DNA of 64,000 bases from Nocardioides panzhihuensis (GCF_013408335.1 NZ_JACBZR010000001.1:4689501-4753500), one strand, 5' to 3'; shown: positions 9,444 to 18,182, counted from the stretch's first letter. A program made the numbers and translations. Notes: a model not told the origin generated them from the sequence alone.

Positions 9444-10538
9444 ATGACTCGAATCACCCGAGTGGAGTCGCTCAAGAGCGACCTCGGCGTGGCTGATCTG
9501 GTGGACCTTTCGGCCCCACAGCTCAACGAGGGTGAGGTGCTGGCGCGGGTCGAGCGCTTCGCTCTCACCACGAACAACATGACCTACGCGGTCTACGGCG
9601 ACGCCCTGAGGTACTGGAATCTGTTCCCAGCCGAGCTGCCCGGGCACGGCTGCATGCCGGCGTGGGGGCATGCGGAGATCGTCGAGTCGAGGTCGTCCGA
9701 GGTACCTGTGGGGACTCGGATCTTCGGCTACTTCCCCCTCGCGACCCACCTGACGATGCGACCCACGACGGTCACCTCTCGCAGCTTCATCGACGGCGCC
9801 GAGCACCGCACCGGGACGCCCCAGGTCTACAACCTCTACGAGCTCCAGCCACAGGATGCAGATCCGCGGCTGGACAGTCTCACCGCCATCTTCCGCGCCC
9901 TGTTCATCACCTCCTACACCGCAGCGGACTACCTGCGTGAGCGCGACTTCTTCGACGCCGAGCAGTTCGTGATCTCGAGCGCCTCGAGCAAGACGGCGTA
10001 CGGCATCGCCTACTGCCTCGCCGACTCTCCGGCCGAGAAGATCGCGCTCACCTCCGCCCGCAACATGGACTTCGTCAAAGGTCTCGGCCACTACGCGGAG
10101 GCACATGAGTACGCCGATCTGACAGCCGTCGACCCGGGCCGACGGACCGTCTATGTCGACCTGTCAGGCGACGGTGATCTGCGCCGGCGGGTGCACGAGC
10201 ACTTCGGTGACCAGCTCGCGTTCGACTGCCTCGTCGGGTCGACTCAGGCCGAGGGCTTCCCCGAGGAGGACGCCAGCCTCGTGGGACCGGCTCCGGTCTT
10301 CTTCTTCGCAGCCCTCCAGCTCGACGCCTACAAGGCGGAGGGCCAGTCGCGTGCTTTCATGCAGCGCTACCGACGCGACGAGCGTGAGTTCCTCGAGCGT
10401 GTGGGAGGGCCGGACCGGCCAGCGATCAAGCTGGTCGAACACGCCGGTCTCGAGGACGCCCCGGCCGTCATCGCCGAATTCCACGACGGATCGACGGACC
10501 CCGTCGCCGGTCACGTGTTCATCCCCAACGCGGGGTGA
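9444..10538 (+). CDS. DUF2855 family protein
   Basis: A 364-residue protein that matches the DUF2855 pattern: it is related to medium-chain dehydrogenases, with an N-terminal GroES-like part (residues about 10-130, including AELPGHGCMPAWGHAEIVES and VGTRIFGYFPLATHL) and a degenerate Rossmann part (FVISSASSKTAYGIAYCL). The nucleotide loop lacks the canonical GxGxxG. The biochemical role is unknown; an oxidoreductase-like function is inferred. The palindrome at 9379-9396 suggests TetR control. It converges with the next gene. Confidence 0.8.
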   Translation: MTRITRVESLKSDLGVADLVDLSAPQLNEGEVLARVERFALTTNNMTYAVYGDALRYWNLFPAELPGHGCMPAWGHAEIVESRSSEVPVGTRIFGYFPLATHLTMRPTTVTSRSFIDGAEHRTGTPQVYNLYELQPQDADPRLDSLTAIFRALFITSYTAADYLRERDFFDAEQFVISSASSKTAYGIAYCLADSPAEKIALTSARNMDFVKGLGHYAEAHEYADLTAVDPGRRTVYVDLSGDGDLRRRVHEHFGDQLAFDCLVGSTQAEGFPEEDASLVGPAPVFFFAALQLDAYKAEGQSRAFMQRYRRDEREFLERVGGPDRPAIKLVEHAGLEDAPAVIAEFHDGSTDPVAGHVFIPNAG

Positions 10539-10565
10539 CACCGAACGACGCGCCCCGAGTTCGTC

Positions 10566-11531
10566 TCAGCCGAGCGACTCGCGTCCGTGCGGCTCGTCCC
10601 AACCAGAGAGGTCGGGGCCGGCGGGGACGATCTGAGTTGGGTTCAGGTCGGTGTGGACGATGTAGTAGTGCTGCTTGATCTGCTCGAAATCGAGCGTCTC
10701 GCCGATCCCCGGGGTCTGGTAGAGGTCGCGCGCGTAGGCCCACAGCGCCGGGAATTCGGCGAGCTTCTGCCGGTTGCACTTGAAGTGGCCGTGGTAGACC
10801 GCGTCGAAGCGAGCCAACGTCGTGAACAGCCGGATGTCGGACTCGGTGAGCTGGTCGCCGACCAGGTAGCGCTGCCGCGACAGCCGCTCCTCGAGCCAGT
10901 CGAGAGCCGTGAAGAGGCGGTCGTACGCCGCGTCGTACGCCTCCTGAGAGCCGGCGAAGCCACACCGGTAGACCCCGTTGTTGATCTCGGTGAAGACTCT
11001 CTGGTTGACCTCATCCATCTCCCCACGGAGATCGCGCGGCCACAGGTCGGGCACGTCGTCGGCGAAGAAGTCGGTCCACTCATGGAAGAAGTCGTGGGTG
11101 ATCCACGGGAAGTCGTTGGTGACGACCTTGCCTGAGGCCTCCTCGACGATCGCCGGCACCGTGATGCCGCGCGGATAGTCGGGGTAGCGCTCGAGGTAGG
11201 CCTGCTGCAGCCGCTCGATCCCCAGCACCGGGTCGATGCCGCCGGGGTCGAGATCGAAGGTCCACGACCTGGCGTCGTGGGTCGGGCCGGCGAGACCGAG
11301 GGAGATGACGTCCTGGAGCCCGAGCAGGTTGCGGACGATGATCGCCCGGTTGGCCCACGGGCAGGCGGCGGCCGCGATCAGCCGGTAGCGGCCCGGTTCG
11401 ACGGGCCACAGCGGGACGTCGCTCGACCCGAACTCCGGCTTCCGCGCGTCACGGGTGATCCGGTCCGGGATGTAGTTCATGTCCCGGTTGAACTCGTTGC
11501 CTGGCTGGATGTAGGTCGCCTTCTCCCCCAT
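10566..11531 (-). CDS. Glutathionyl-hydroquinone reductase-like (GST Xi class)
   Basis: A 321-residue member of the YqjG/PcpF family, which removes thiol adducts from hydroquinones. The active-site Cys57 lies in AAAACPWANR; a C-terminal all-helical GST domain follows, with YLVGDQLTESDIRLFTTL. The ATG at 11531 is preceded by AGGTGAGG; the open frame extends 31 codons upstream without a ribosome site. Actinobacteria usually use mycothiol rather than glutathione, so the physiological thiol may differ from that of characterised homologues. Confidence 0.88.
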   Translation of the reverse strand: MGEKATYIQPGNEFNRDMNYIPDRITRDARKPEFGSSDVPLWPVEPGRYRLIAAAACPWANRAIIVRNLLGLQDVISLGLAGPTHDARSWTFDLDPGGIDPVLGIERLQQAYLERYPDYPRGITVPAIVEEASGKVVTNDFPWITHDFFHEWTDFFADDVPDLWPRDLRGEMDEVNQRVFTEINNGVYRCGFAGSQEAYDAAYDRLFTALDWLEERLSRQRYLVGDQLTESDIRLFTTLARFDAVYHGHFKCNRQKLAEFPALWAYARDLYQTPGIGETLDFEQIKQHYYIVHTDLNPTQIVPAGPDLSGWDEPHGRESLG

Positions 11532-11589
11532 GCACCTCACCTTAGGCGCTGGGTCGGAACGTGAACCAGCCAGGCGACGAAGTCGAGCC

Positions 11590-12069
11590 TCAGGCCGTAC
11601 CCCAGCTCTCGACGCGCCATCCACCGCCCTCCCGGACGAGGACGACGATCATCGACTCGTCCGCGACCGGGCCGTCCTCGGCGGCGTACGAGACGGCGAC
11701 GGTGACGCGGGCGGTCTCGCCTTCCACATCGGGCTCAGCGAAGACCATGGTCCGGGTCACCGCGCGCGGGCTGGGGTCGGCATAGGTTCGTTCGCCCTCG
11801 GCGGCGTCGATCATCGCGCGGGCGCCACCGCCGTCGAGGAGCTCGTCGCCCTCGTCGGAGGCGAGCTCGTAGAGGGTGGCCGCCGAGGTCGTCTCCATGA
11901 ACTCGCGGGAGACCTCGGCCGGCCCCGAGGCGCGCGCCATCCACCAGAGCGCGAGCGCGGCAAGAGCCACGACCGCCACCAGCAGTCCGGAGATGCGTAC
12001 TCCGCGACGCCAGCGGCGGCCGCGGGTCACGATGCTCGCCCGCTGCGGAGGCTGTCCCACGAGCAACAC
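11590..12069 (-). CDS. Membrane-anchored protein of unknown function
   Basis: A 159-residue protein with a basic N-terminus (GRRWRRGVR), one membrane helix (about residues 27-48, ISGLLVAVVALAALALWWM) and an extracytoplasmic domain of about 110 residues ending in GGGWRVESWGTA. That ending is reminiscent of NTF2-like folds. The GTG at 12069 is chosen because AGGAG lies 10 bases upstream; the reading frame continues upstream without coding character. No function is assigned. Confidence 0.55.
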   Translation of the reverse strand: MLLVGQPPQRASIVTRGRRWRRGVRISGLLVAVVALAALALWWMARASGPAEVSREFMETTSAATLYELASDEGDELLDGGGARAMIDAAEGERTYADPSPRAVTRTMVFAEPDVEGETARVTVAVSYAAEDGPVADESMIVVLVREGGGWRVESWGTA

Positions 12070-12733
12070 CGTAACTTCACTCCTGCTGGTCCGGGGCCAC
12101 ATCGACCGAGACTGTCGAGGTCGAGGGTGGCTTCGACATTGACGACCCCGCGTCAGCTCCGACGAGCCGCGGCCTCCTGGGCAATGGTGGTGGCGAGGTA
12201 GCGGGAACCCTAACGGCCCGCGAGCTCGTGCGCTCGAGAACGGGCCGAAATCAGGTGAGCGAAACTTGGCTGGAAACAGGTGGAATACCACGATGCCGAG
12301 ACTGCTAGATCAGAATACGTTGATTGGTAATCGGGTTTCGTCTGGACCGGCTTCCAAAGCGGATTCCCTTAAAGAATCGCCCCAGCCCACCGATTCATAC
12401 GGACGCCGTCACCCGCGACCGTGCCTGCCGAGATCCGCATCCGAGAACAGCGCTGATCCGCCGCCGGCAGCCGATGTGAACAGCCATCGCACACGCCGGC
12501 CGTCACCTTCGTCGAGGCTTATATACCTTTTTACCCGCGATCAACACTGGAACGTATGAAATCGAACAGGATCGCGGCCTTTAGTCCCAAATGACGACAT
12601 ATCAGAAAATGCCTCTGAAACCGAAGGCATCGCGCCCATAAGAACCAATAGGTAAGAGAAAGTCCTTGACTTTAAGGTTATGGGCGTCTCAGGATTCATT
12701 CGGTACGACCCAACAGCAAACAAAGGAGATCTC
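12070..12733. other. 664-bp AT-richer intergenic island
   Basis: This gap is visibly less GC-rich than its surroundings, with stretches such as TTATATACCTTTTTACC (near 12520) and TTAAGGTTATGGG (near 12675). I see no convincing gene; short open frames in it lack a ribosome site and a family match. The right end holds the leader of the Pro-rich protein gene: TTGACT near 12667 is a candidate -35 but no clear -10 follows. Confidence 0.5.
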
Positions 12734-13405
12734 GTGAACTCTCGGGCTCGAATCGCCGCTGTCGTCACCGGACTCGCAATGGCCACGGTCGCCGCACCAG
12801 CCATGGCCAGTCCTGTGCCACCTCCAAGTCCTGACTGCCCAGTCCCGGAAACACCGGGCCCGAGCGTCCCGGTCCCCGGCTGCCCGGTTCCGGACAACCC
12901 GGGCCCGGGCATTCCGGACACCCCGGACACCCCGGACACCCCCGACGCGCCGGACGCTCCGGACGCCCCCGAGGTCCCGGACGCGCCGGACGCCCCTGAG
13001 GTCCCTGACGCCCCTGAGGTTCCGGACAGCCCTGAGGTCCCGGAAACCCCGGTCCCGGACGTTCCTGACGCCCCCGAGGTTCCGGACAGCCCTGAGGTCC
13101 CGGAAATCCCGGTCCCGGACGTTCCTGACGCCCCCGAGGTTCCGGACAGCCCTGAGGTCCCGGGCACCCCGGCCGCGGACGTTCCTGTACCGGACGTTCC
13201 GGTCCCGGACGCTCCCGTTCCGGACGTCCCCGTTCCGGACGTTCCCGTTCCGGACGTTCCCGTTCCGGACATTCCGATCCCGGGCACTCCTGAGCTGCCC
13301 AACGTCACCGACAGCCTGCTGGGCATCATCAACAGCGTCCCGGTCGTCGGCCCTGTCCTGACCGACCTCCTCAGCTCGATCCTCGGGAAGCTCCCGGTGC
13401 CGTAA
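12734..13405 (+). CDS. Secreted low-complexity Pro/Asp-rich repeat protein
   Basis: A 223-residue protein with a signal peptide (about residues 1-27, ending PAMAS). A long region (about 30-190) is built from PDxPEVPD and PDVPV repeats, with Asp or Glu at nearly every third position. The C-terminal segment (about 195-223, PNVTDSLLGIINSVPVVGPVL) is non-repetitive. The GTG at 12734 follows AAAGGAGATCTC. It resembles secreted, extended wall or surface proteins of actinobacteria. It could bind cations or act as a spacer. It is followed by a very strong hairpin. Confidence 0.75.
   Translation: MNSRARIAAVVTGLAMATVAAPAMASPVPPPSPDCPVPETPGPSVPVPGCPVPDNPGPGIPDTPDTPDTPDAPDAPDAPEVPDAPDAPEVPDAPEVPDSPEVPETPVPDVPDAPEVPDSPEVPEIPVPDVPDAPEVPDSPEVPGTPAADVPVPDVPVPDAPVPDVPVPDVPVPDVPVPDIPIPGTPELPNVTDSLLGIINSVPVVGPVLTDLLSSILGKLPVP
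13021..13171 (+). repeat. 60-bp tandem repeats within the Pro-rich gene
   Basis: 13021-13080 and 13081-13140 are nearly identical 60-bp units and 13141-13171 begins a third. Downstream (about 13188-13275) a shorter 15-bp unit, CCGGACGTTCCCGTT, is repeated several times. Such in-frame arrays change copy number easily by slippage or recombination. Confidence 0.88.
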
Positions 13406-13422
13406 AGCCACACATCAGAACC

Positions 13423-13473
13423 CACATAGCAGAGGTCCAGCAGCGCGGGGTGCTGCTGGACCTCTGCTATGTG
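13423..13473 (+). terminator. 22-bp perfect stem terminator
   Basis: Arms at 13423-13444 and 13452-13473 are perfectly complementary with a 7-base loop. It follows the Pro-rich gene by 17 bases and precedes the stop codon of the opposing aminotransferase gene by 14 bases, so it probably terminates both. This is one of the strongest hairpins in the window. Confidence 0.85.
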
Positions 13474-13487
13474 GCCGAACGCCGTTC

Positions 13488-14567
13488 TCAGCCCTTCGGG
13501 AACGAACCCGCGAGCTCGATGAGGCGGGTGTTGGCCTCCGCCTCGCCGATCGAGACGCGCACGCCCTCCGGCGGGTAGGGACGAACCATCAGGCCGATCT
13601 CGTCGGCACCCGCAGCGAACTCGGCGCAGCGGTCGGCCGACCCGAAGGCGAACCAGACGAAGTTGCCCTGGGCATCGGGGACGTCCCAGCCGGCGGCGCG
13701 TGCGCCCTCGACGACGCGGACGCGCTCGGTCACCAGGTCGTCGACGCGGGCCAACAGCTCGGTCTTCCGCTCGAGCGAGGCGACGCCGGCCGCCTGCGCG
13801 ACCACGTTGACCCCGAACGGCAGCGCCATCGCCCGCAGGGTGGCGGCGATCGGCGCGGGCGCGAAGGCGTAGCCGACCCGGAAGCCGGCGAGCCCGTAGG
13901 CCTTGGAGAAGGTGCGCAGCACGACGACGTTCGGCCGGGACCGGTAGGTGGCGATGCCGTCGACGGCATCGTCCATGCGGACGAACTCGGCGTAGGCCTC
14001 ATCCACCACGACCAGCACGTGCTCGGGCACCTTCGCGAGGAAGGCATCGAGCTCGGTCTGGGTGACCGAGGTGCCGGTGGGGTTGTTGGGGGTGCAGACG
14101 AAGACGACCTTCGTACGCTCCGTGATGGCCGCCGCCATCGCGTCCAGGTCGTGGTGGCCGTCGGAGGCGACGGGCACCTTCACCGCGGTCGCGCCGGCGG
14201 CGAGAACCGCGATCGGGTAGGCCTCGAAGCTGCGCCAGGCGAAGACGACCTCGTCCTCCGGTCCGCAGTAGGCCGAGACCAGCTGGAAGATCAGCGCCAC
14301 CGCGCCGGTCGAGAGCGCGAGCTCCTCGGCGGGAACCTGGTAGTTCGTCGCGAGCGCCTCGTAGAGCTCGGTGTTGCCGGCGTCGGGATAGCGGTTGACC
14401 CGTCCCGCCGCCGCGGCGGCGATCTCGACGACCCCGTCGAGCGGCGGGTACGGGTTCTCGTTGGAGGAGAGCTTGTAGGTCACCAGCCCCGGCCGCTCGG
14501 CCGGCGGCTTGCCCGCGACGTACGCAGGCATCGCAGCGACACTGGGGCGAGGCTGTGGGGTGGTCAT
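13488..14567 (-). CDS. PLP-dependent aminotransferase, HisC/aromatic aminotransferase family
   Basis: A 359-residue class I/II aminotransferase. Motifs are SSNENPYPP near the N-terminus, CTPNNPTGT, VDEAYAEF, the PLP lysine in TFSKAYGLAGFRVGYA, and VRVSIG near the C-terminus. It is related to histidinol-phosphate and aromatic aminotransferases. Its place 10 bases behind the dimethylargininase gene and outside a his operon argues against a dedicated histidine role. The ATG at 14567 is preferred; a GTG at 14573 is possible. It could process an amino acid released by the preceding hydrolase pathway. Confidence 0.88.
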   Translation of the reverse strand: MTTPQPRPSVAAMPAYVAGKPPAERPGLVTYKLSSNENPYPPLDGVVEIAAAAAGRVNRYPDAGNTELYEALATNYQVPAEELALSTGAVALIFQLVSAYCGPEDEVVFAWRSFEAYPIAVLAAGATAVKVPVASDGHHDLDAMAAAITERTKVVFVCTPNNPTGTSVTQTELDAFLAKVPEHVLVVVDEAYAEFVRMDDAVDGIATYRSRPNVVVLRTFSKAYGLAGFRVGYAFAPAPIAATLRAMALPFGVNVVAQAAGVASLERKTELLARVDDLVTERVRVVEGARAAGWDVPDAQGNFVWFAFGSADRCAEFAAGADEIGLMVRPYPPEGVRVSIGEAEANTRLIELAGSFPKG

Positions 14568-14577
14568 GATCACAACT

Positions 14578-15498
14578 CTAGGTCGGGATGACCTCGCCCC
14601 CGTAAACCACGGGGACGTCTCGGCCGACCACGATGTCGAGCGGGTTGGTGACGCAGCGGACCGACCCGCCGCCGAGGTGGAGCTCGCTCATGTCGACGAT
14701 CCGGATCGTGAAGCCCCAGCCCTCGAGAACGGCGCGGATACGGTCCGGGCAGGACGGCATCACGATGGTGCGGCCGATCACGATCGAGTTGGCGGCGAAC
14801 GTGCTGAGCGCCTCCTCCTCGGTGATGACCAGCGGCTCCGGGATCAGGTCGAGGAGCGCCTGCGCCGACTCGGGAGCGAGCGCGTCCGGACAGATGATCG
14901 CTCGGCGCTCGTCGAGCGGGCAGAAGGCCAGGTCGAGGTGGTACATGCCGGCGTGGGTCGTGCGCACGCCCAGCACCCGCACGTGCATCTCGGCCGCCAG
15001 CGTCTTCAGCGCCATCTCGTCGGTGCGCGGCCCGGTGCCGGCGACCAGGTGGCCGGCGAACGGGAAGACGTCCCCCGCCTCGAAGGTCGGCCCGATGCCG
15101 TCCTTGCCGACGTACGCCGTCCCCCAACCGTTCGCGGCGAACCACTCGACCGCGGTGAGCGTCTCGTTGCGGCGCTCGGGGAAGCGCATGTGGGAGAGGA
15201 GCACGTGGCGCCTGCCGAAGCGGAGCCCGAGGCGATCGGCACTGTCGTCTGCAAGGGTGGCCGCGAAGCCGAGGTTCATCGCGTAGACCATGTCGGGGCT
15301 GTCCTCACGGGGCGCGATGACGTCGACGCGCCCGCCGAGCTCCTCGATGGTCGCCCTGAGGGTGTCCCACTGCGCGCGAGCACGGACCGGATCCGGCTGG
15401 ATCTCGGTGTCCATGAACGGGTTGATGGCGTAGTCGATGCGGTAGTGCGTCGGCTCGGTCATCAGGTAGTGACGTCCCCAGCTCAGCGATGTGCTCAC
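14578..15498 (-). CDS. ddaH: Dimethylargininase / amidinotransferase-family hydrolase
   Basis: A 306-residue protein of the guanidino-group modifying (pentein) superfamily. Family signatures are YAINPFMD and the catalytic set: Glu in the FEAGDV segment, His in GMYHLDLAF, and the nucleophilic Cys near the end in GGGSVRCVTNPL. It hydrolyses dimethylarginine or a related guanidino compound to citrulline plus an amine. The GTG at 15498 follows GAGAGG. It forms a two-gene operon with the aminotransferase and is divergent from a GntR gene. An ornithine or citrulline-related specificity cannot be excluded. Confidence 0.82.
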   Translation of the reverse strand: MSTSLSWGRHYLMTEPTHYRIDYAINPFMDTEIQPDPVRARAQWDTLRATIEELGGRVDVIAPREDSPDMVYAMNLGFAATLADDSADRLGLRFGRRHVLLSHMRFPERRNETLTAVEWFAANGWGTAYVGKDGIGPTFEAGDVFPFAGHLVAGTGPRTDEMALKTLAAEMHVRVLGVRTTHAGMYHLDLAFCPLDERRAIICPDALAPESAQALLDLIPEPLVITEEEALSTFAANSIVIGRTIVMPSCPDRIRAVLEGWGFTIRIVDMSELHLGGGSVRCVTNPLDIVVGRDVPVVYGGEVIPT

Positions 15499-15551
15499 TC
15501 GTTAACCCCTCTCAACTCTGATCGTAAGATCGTCCGATTGCCTGATTGACT

Positions 15552-15566
15552 GATTGTCAGACAATC
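15552..15566. promoter_or_regulatory. GntR-type operator in the ddaH/GntR divergent gap
   Basis: GATTGTC-A-GACAATC is a perfect palindrome midway between the divergent starts at 15498 and 15625. It is preceded by two more GATTG half-sites at 8-bp spacing (15536 and 15544). FCD-type GntR repressors commonly bind TTGTC/GACAA palindromes, so this is the likely site for both autoregulation and control of ddaH. Confidence 0.65.
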
Positions 15567-15624
15567 CTCTGCCGATAGGTTAGTACACGAACGGTCAGCA
15601 CCGGAAGACAGCGCAGGTAGGACA

Positions 15625-16305
15625 ATGGGGCCCATGTTCGAGTCGCTCACCCTGGACGAACCGGCCTCGACGGTCGACCGAGTCGCCGACGAGCTCCGCC
15701 GGGCGGTGTTCGAGGGCGAGCTCGAGTCCGGCACGCCGCTGCGCGAGCACGGTCTCGCCGAGTCCCTGGGGGTAGGCCGCTCCACGGTCCGCGAGGCGCT
15801 GACCATCCTCGTCGCCGAGGGACTGGCCACCCGCGCCCCGAACAAGGGCGTCGCCGTCGCCACCCCCGAGGCCGCTTCGGTCCGCGACGTCTGTGCCGCC
15901 CGTTGGGTGCTCGAGGGCGCCGGGGTCCGCAACTGGGGGAACGCCTCCACGGAGAACCGCAAGGCTGTGCACGATTCACTCGATGCGTACATCTCGGCGG
16001 TCCACTCGGACCACTCGACCTACCGCGAGCTCAACGAGCGCCACCTCGCCTTCCATCTCTCGCTCGTCGCGCTGACCGGATCTCCGCGGCTCGTCGCGAT
16101 GCAGGAGCACCTGGTCCTCGAGCTCAAGCTCGCCCTCGCCCAGGTCGACCGCATCCGCCGTAACGCCCACGACCAGGCAGAGGACCATGCGGCCCTGGTC
16201 CGTCTCCTGGACGCCGACCACATCGATGACGCCGAGCGGTTCCTCCAGAAACACCTCTCCGATGCGGCCCACTCGATCTGCAGAGCGCTGGGTCTGGAGA
16301 GGTGA
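15625..16305 (+). CDS. GntR family (FCD domain) transcriptional regulator
   Basis: A 226-residue regulator. The winged helix spans about residues 15-80 (DELRRAVFEGELESGTPLREHGLAESLGVGRS in overlapping parts, then TVREALTILVAEGL). The FCD ligand domain follows, with its metal-binding His residues in NERHLAFHLSL and in HAALVRLL. It is transcribed away from ddaH, with a perfect palindrome between them. The ATG at 15625 is taken; the ATG at 15634 is an alternative. Confidence 0.88.
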   Translation: MGPMFESLTLDEPASTVDRVADELRRAVFEGELESGTPLREHGLAESLGVGRSTVREALTILVAEGLATRAPNKGVAVATPEAASVRDVCAARWVLEGAGVRNWGNASTENRKAVHDSLDAYISAVHSDHSTYRELNERHLAFHLSLVALTGSPRLVAMQEHLVLELKLALAQVDRIRRNAHDQAEDHAALVRLLDADHIDDAERFLQKHLSDAAHSICRALGLER

Positions 16306-16398
16306 GGCTCCAGCGACCGGGCGGTCGAGACCGACACGTCCGCCACGCCGGTCGCTCAACCCTTACGTGCGGACGCGGAGCCTGCGACACTCAACGCC

Positions 16399-16791
16399 AT
16401 GCGCATCGTGACCTGGCTCATCACCAACGCCATCGCCCTGGCCGTGGCAACCTGGCTCGTCGACGGGATCTACTTCGACGGCCCCACCAGCGGCATGGCC
16501 GAGATCAAGCACAAGCTGCTTCCGCTGCTGCTCGTCGCCCTGGTGCTCGGCATCGTGTCGGCGTGGGTGAAGCCGATACTGAAGTTCGTGGCGTTCCCGT
16601 TCATCCTGCTCACCTTCGGCCTGCTTCTGCTGGTCATCAACGCGGCGATGCTCGGCTTGACCGCGTGGATCCTCGGTCCGACCGAGATCGGTTTCCACGT
16701 CGACGGGTTCTGGGCAGCGGTGCTCGGCGGCATCATCATCTCGATCGTCGGCTGGGCCTTGGACCGGGTCTGGCCGGAAACCGCCAGCTGA
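16399..16791 (+). CDS. Phage holin family 4 superfamily membrane protein
   Basis: A 130-residue protein with four membrane helices, matching the small cytoplasmic-membrane family often named phage holin family or YvlD-like (PF04020). Features are an N-terminal TNAIALAVATWLVDGI and the WVKPILKFVAFPFILLTFGL segment containing the conserved VKP. Despite the name, members are chromosomal and of unknown function. No phage genes are nearby. A hairpin at 16807-16829 follows the gene. Confidence 0.8.
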   Translation: MRIVTWLITNAIALAVATWLVDGIYFDGPTSGMAEIKHKLLPLLLVALVLGIVSAWVKPILKFVAFPFILLTFGLLLLVINAAMLGLTAWILGPTEIGFHVDGFWAAVLGGIIISIVGWALDRVWPETAS

Positions 16792-16845
16792 GGCCCAGAA
16801 TCGGCATTCGGCCCGCATTCTTGGCCGAAATGTAAAACTCGGGTC

Positions 16846-17316
16846 ATGAAGATCGCGGTCGTCTGCCTGGGCAACATCTGCCGTTCTCCGATGGCAGAGG
16901 TGGTGTTGCGGGATCGTCTGGACGGTTCCGGGCTCGACGACGTGGAGCTCGTCTCGGCCGGCACCGGTGGCTGGCATGCCGGCGAGAAGATGGACCGCCG
17001 CGCGGCCGCGACGCTGCTCGAGGCGGGCTATGACCCCGAGCGTCACCGGGCCCGGCAATGGCCGGTCGGGGACCCCGAGACGTACGATCTCGTGCTTGCG
17101 ATGGACGCGGACAACCTGGCTGACCTGGCCGATCTGGCTGGTCAGACACCAGCGAGCAGGCTGCGGATGTTTCGTGATTTCGATCCCGAAGGCCCCGGCG
17201 ATGTGCCCGATCCCTATTACGGTGGTGCCGAGGGATTCCGGGAGGTGCTGGCCATGGTGGAGCGTACGAGTGATGCGATCGTCGCGTCCCTAGCCACGTC
17301 GAGGCGCGGTTCGTGA
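16846..17316 (+). CDS. Low molecular weight protein-tyrosine phosphatase
   Basis: A 156-residue phosphatase. The P-loop CLGNICRS (Cys7 to Arg13) lies at the N-terminus and the general-acid Asp in VPDPYYGG near residue 124. It dephosphorylates phosphotyrosine or small phosphoesters. Its stop overlaps the start of the fructosamine-kinase gene (GTGA), so the pair is co-translated. No clear ribosome site precedes the ATG. Confidence 0.92.
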   Translation: MKIAVVCLGNICRSPMAEVVLRDRLDGSGLDDVELVSAGTGGWHAGEKMDRRAAATLLEAGYDPERHRARQWPVGDPETYDLVLAMDADNLADLADLAGQTPASRLRMFRDFDPEGPGDVPDPYYGGAEGFREVLAMVERTSDAIVASLATSRRGS

Positions 17317-18170
17317 CCCGCCAGCCCGCGGTCGCCCGACGTGCCGAACAGCTGCTCGGGGCCGCGGTGGTGAGCACATCTCCAGTTGCGGGCGGTGACA
17401 CCTCTACCGCCACCAAGATCCGGCTCAGTGACGGCTCGCTGGTGCTGATGAAGGCGCTCTCCCCCGCTCGTGACGACTTCGTCGCCGCCGAGGCCCGCGG
17501 GCTTCGCTGGCTGGAGGAGTCGGGCGCCGTGAAGGTCCCCGAGGTGCTTGCGGCCGAGCCCGACTGCCTGGTGCTGCGCTGGGTCGATCCCGGCCGCCCC
17601 AACGCCGAGACCGCCGAGGAGCTCGGCCGCTCGCTCGCGGGCCTGCACTCCGCTCCGGTCTCGGGGTTCGGTGCCGAGAAGGACGGGTTCATCGGCCGGC
17701 TGCCGATGCCCAACAAGCCTGCGGACAGCTGGGCCGAGTTCTACGCCGTACGCCGACTGCTCCCCTATCTCAAGGCCGCTCGCGACCGCGGCAACATCGA
17801 CGCCGCCGGCGCCGAGCGCGTCGAGCAGGTCGTCGGGAAGCTGACGTCGCTGATCCCGGAGGAGCCGCCCGCCCTTCTCCACGGCGACCTCTGGAACGGC
17901 AACGTGCTCTGGGACCGGAGCGGCGACGCCTGGCTCATCGACCCCGCTGCGTACGCCGGTCATCGTGAGGTCGACCTCGCGATGCTCGCGCTCTTCGGCC
18001 TCCCCCATCTGGAGCGGATGATGGCCGCCTACGAGGACGCGACCCCCCTCGCCGAGGGCTGGGAGGACCGTCAAGGCCTCCACCAGCTCTTCCCGCTCCT
18101 CGTCCACGCCGCGATGTTCGGCGGTGGCTACGGCGCCCGCGCCTCCACCGTGGCTGCTCGCTACCTCTGA
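17313..18170 (+). CDS. Fructosamine kinase family protein
   Basis: A 285-residue kinase of the fructosamine/ketosamine-3-kinase (FN3K) family, related to aminoglycoside phosphotransferases. Motifs include LVLMKAL (ATP Lys), LLHGDLWNGNVLW (catalytic loop) and LIDPAAYAGHREVDLAML (metal-binding Asp). Members phosphorylate sugars on glycated proteins so they fall off. Coupling to a low-molecular-weight phosphatase suggests a joint deglycation role. It starts at the GTG at 17313. Confidence 0.9.
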   Translation: MTRQPAVARRAEQLLGAAVVSTSPVAGGDTSTATKIRLSDGSLVLMKALSPARDDFVAAEARGLRWLEESGAVKVPEVLAAEPDCLVLRWVDPGRPNAETAEELGRSLAGLHSAPVSGFGAEKDGFIGRLPMPNKPADSWAEFYAVRRLLPYLKAARDRGNIDAAGAERVEQVVGKLTSLIPEEPPALLHGDLWNGNVLWDRSGDAWLIDPAAYAGHREVDLAMLALFGLPHLERMMAAYEDATPLAEGWEDRQGLHQLFPLLVHAAMFGGGYGARASTVAARYL

Positions 18171-18182
18171 TACGGAAAAGCA

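Noticed and set aside
12266..12559. Possible gene in the AT-richer gap
   Set aside because: No ribosome site, no domain, and the Pro/Ser/Arg-rich translation resembles random sequence.
13488..14567. Assignment as the histidine-biosynthesis hisC
   Set aside because: No other his genes nearby and it is coupled to a guanidino hydrolase; the family fold alone does not prove histidinol-phosphate activity.
14611..14627. GACGTCTCGGCCGACC within the dimethylargininase gene as another copy of the 21-bp repeat
   Set aside because: A single copy inside conserved-looking coding sequence (GRDVP) with no periodicity; chance codon use explains it.
16399..16791. Prophage holin as a sign of phage
   Set aside because: The family is a common chromosomal membrane family and there are no other phage genes around it.
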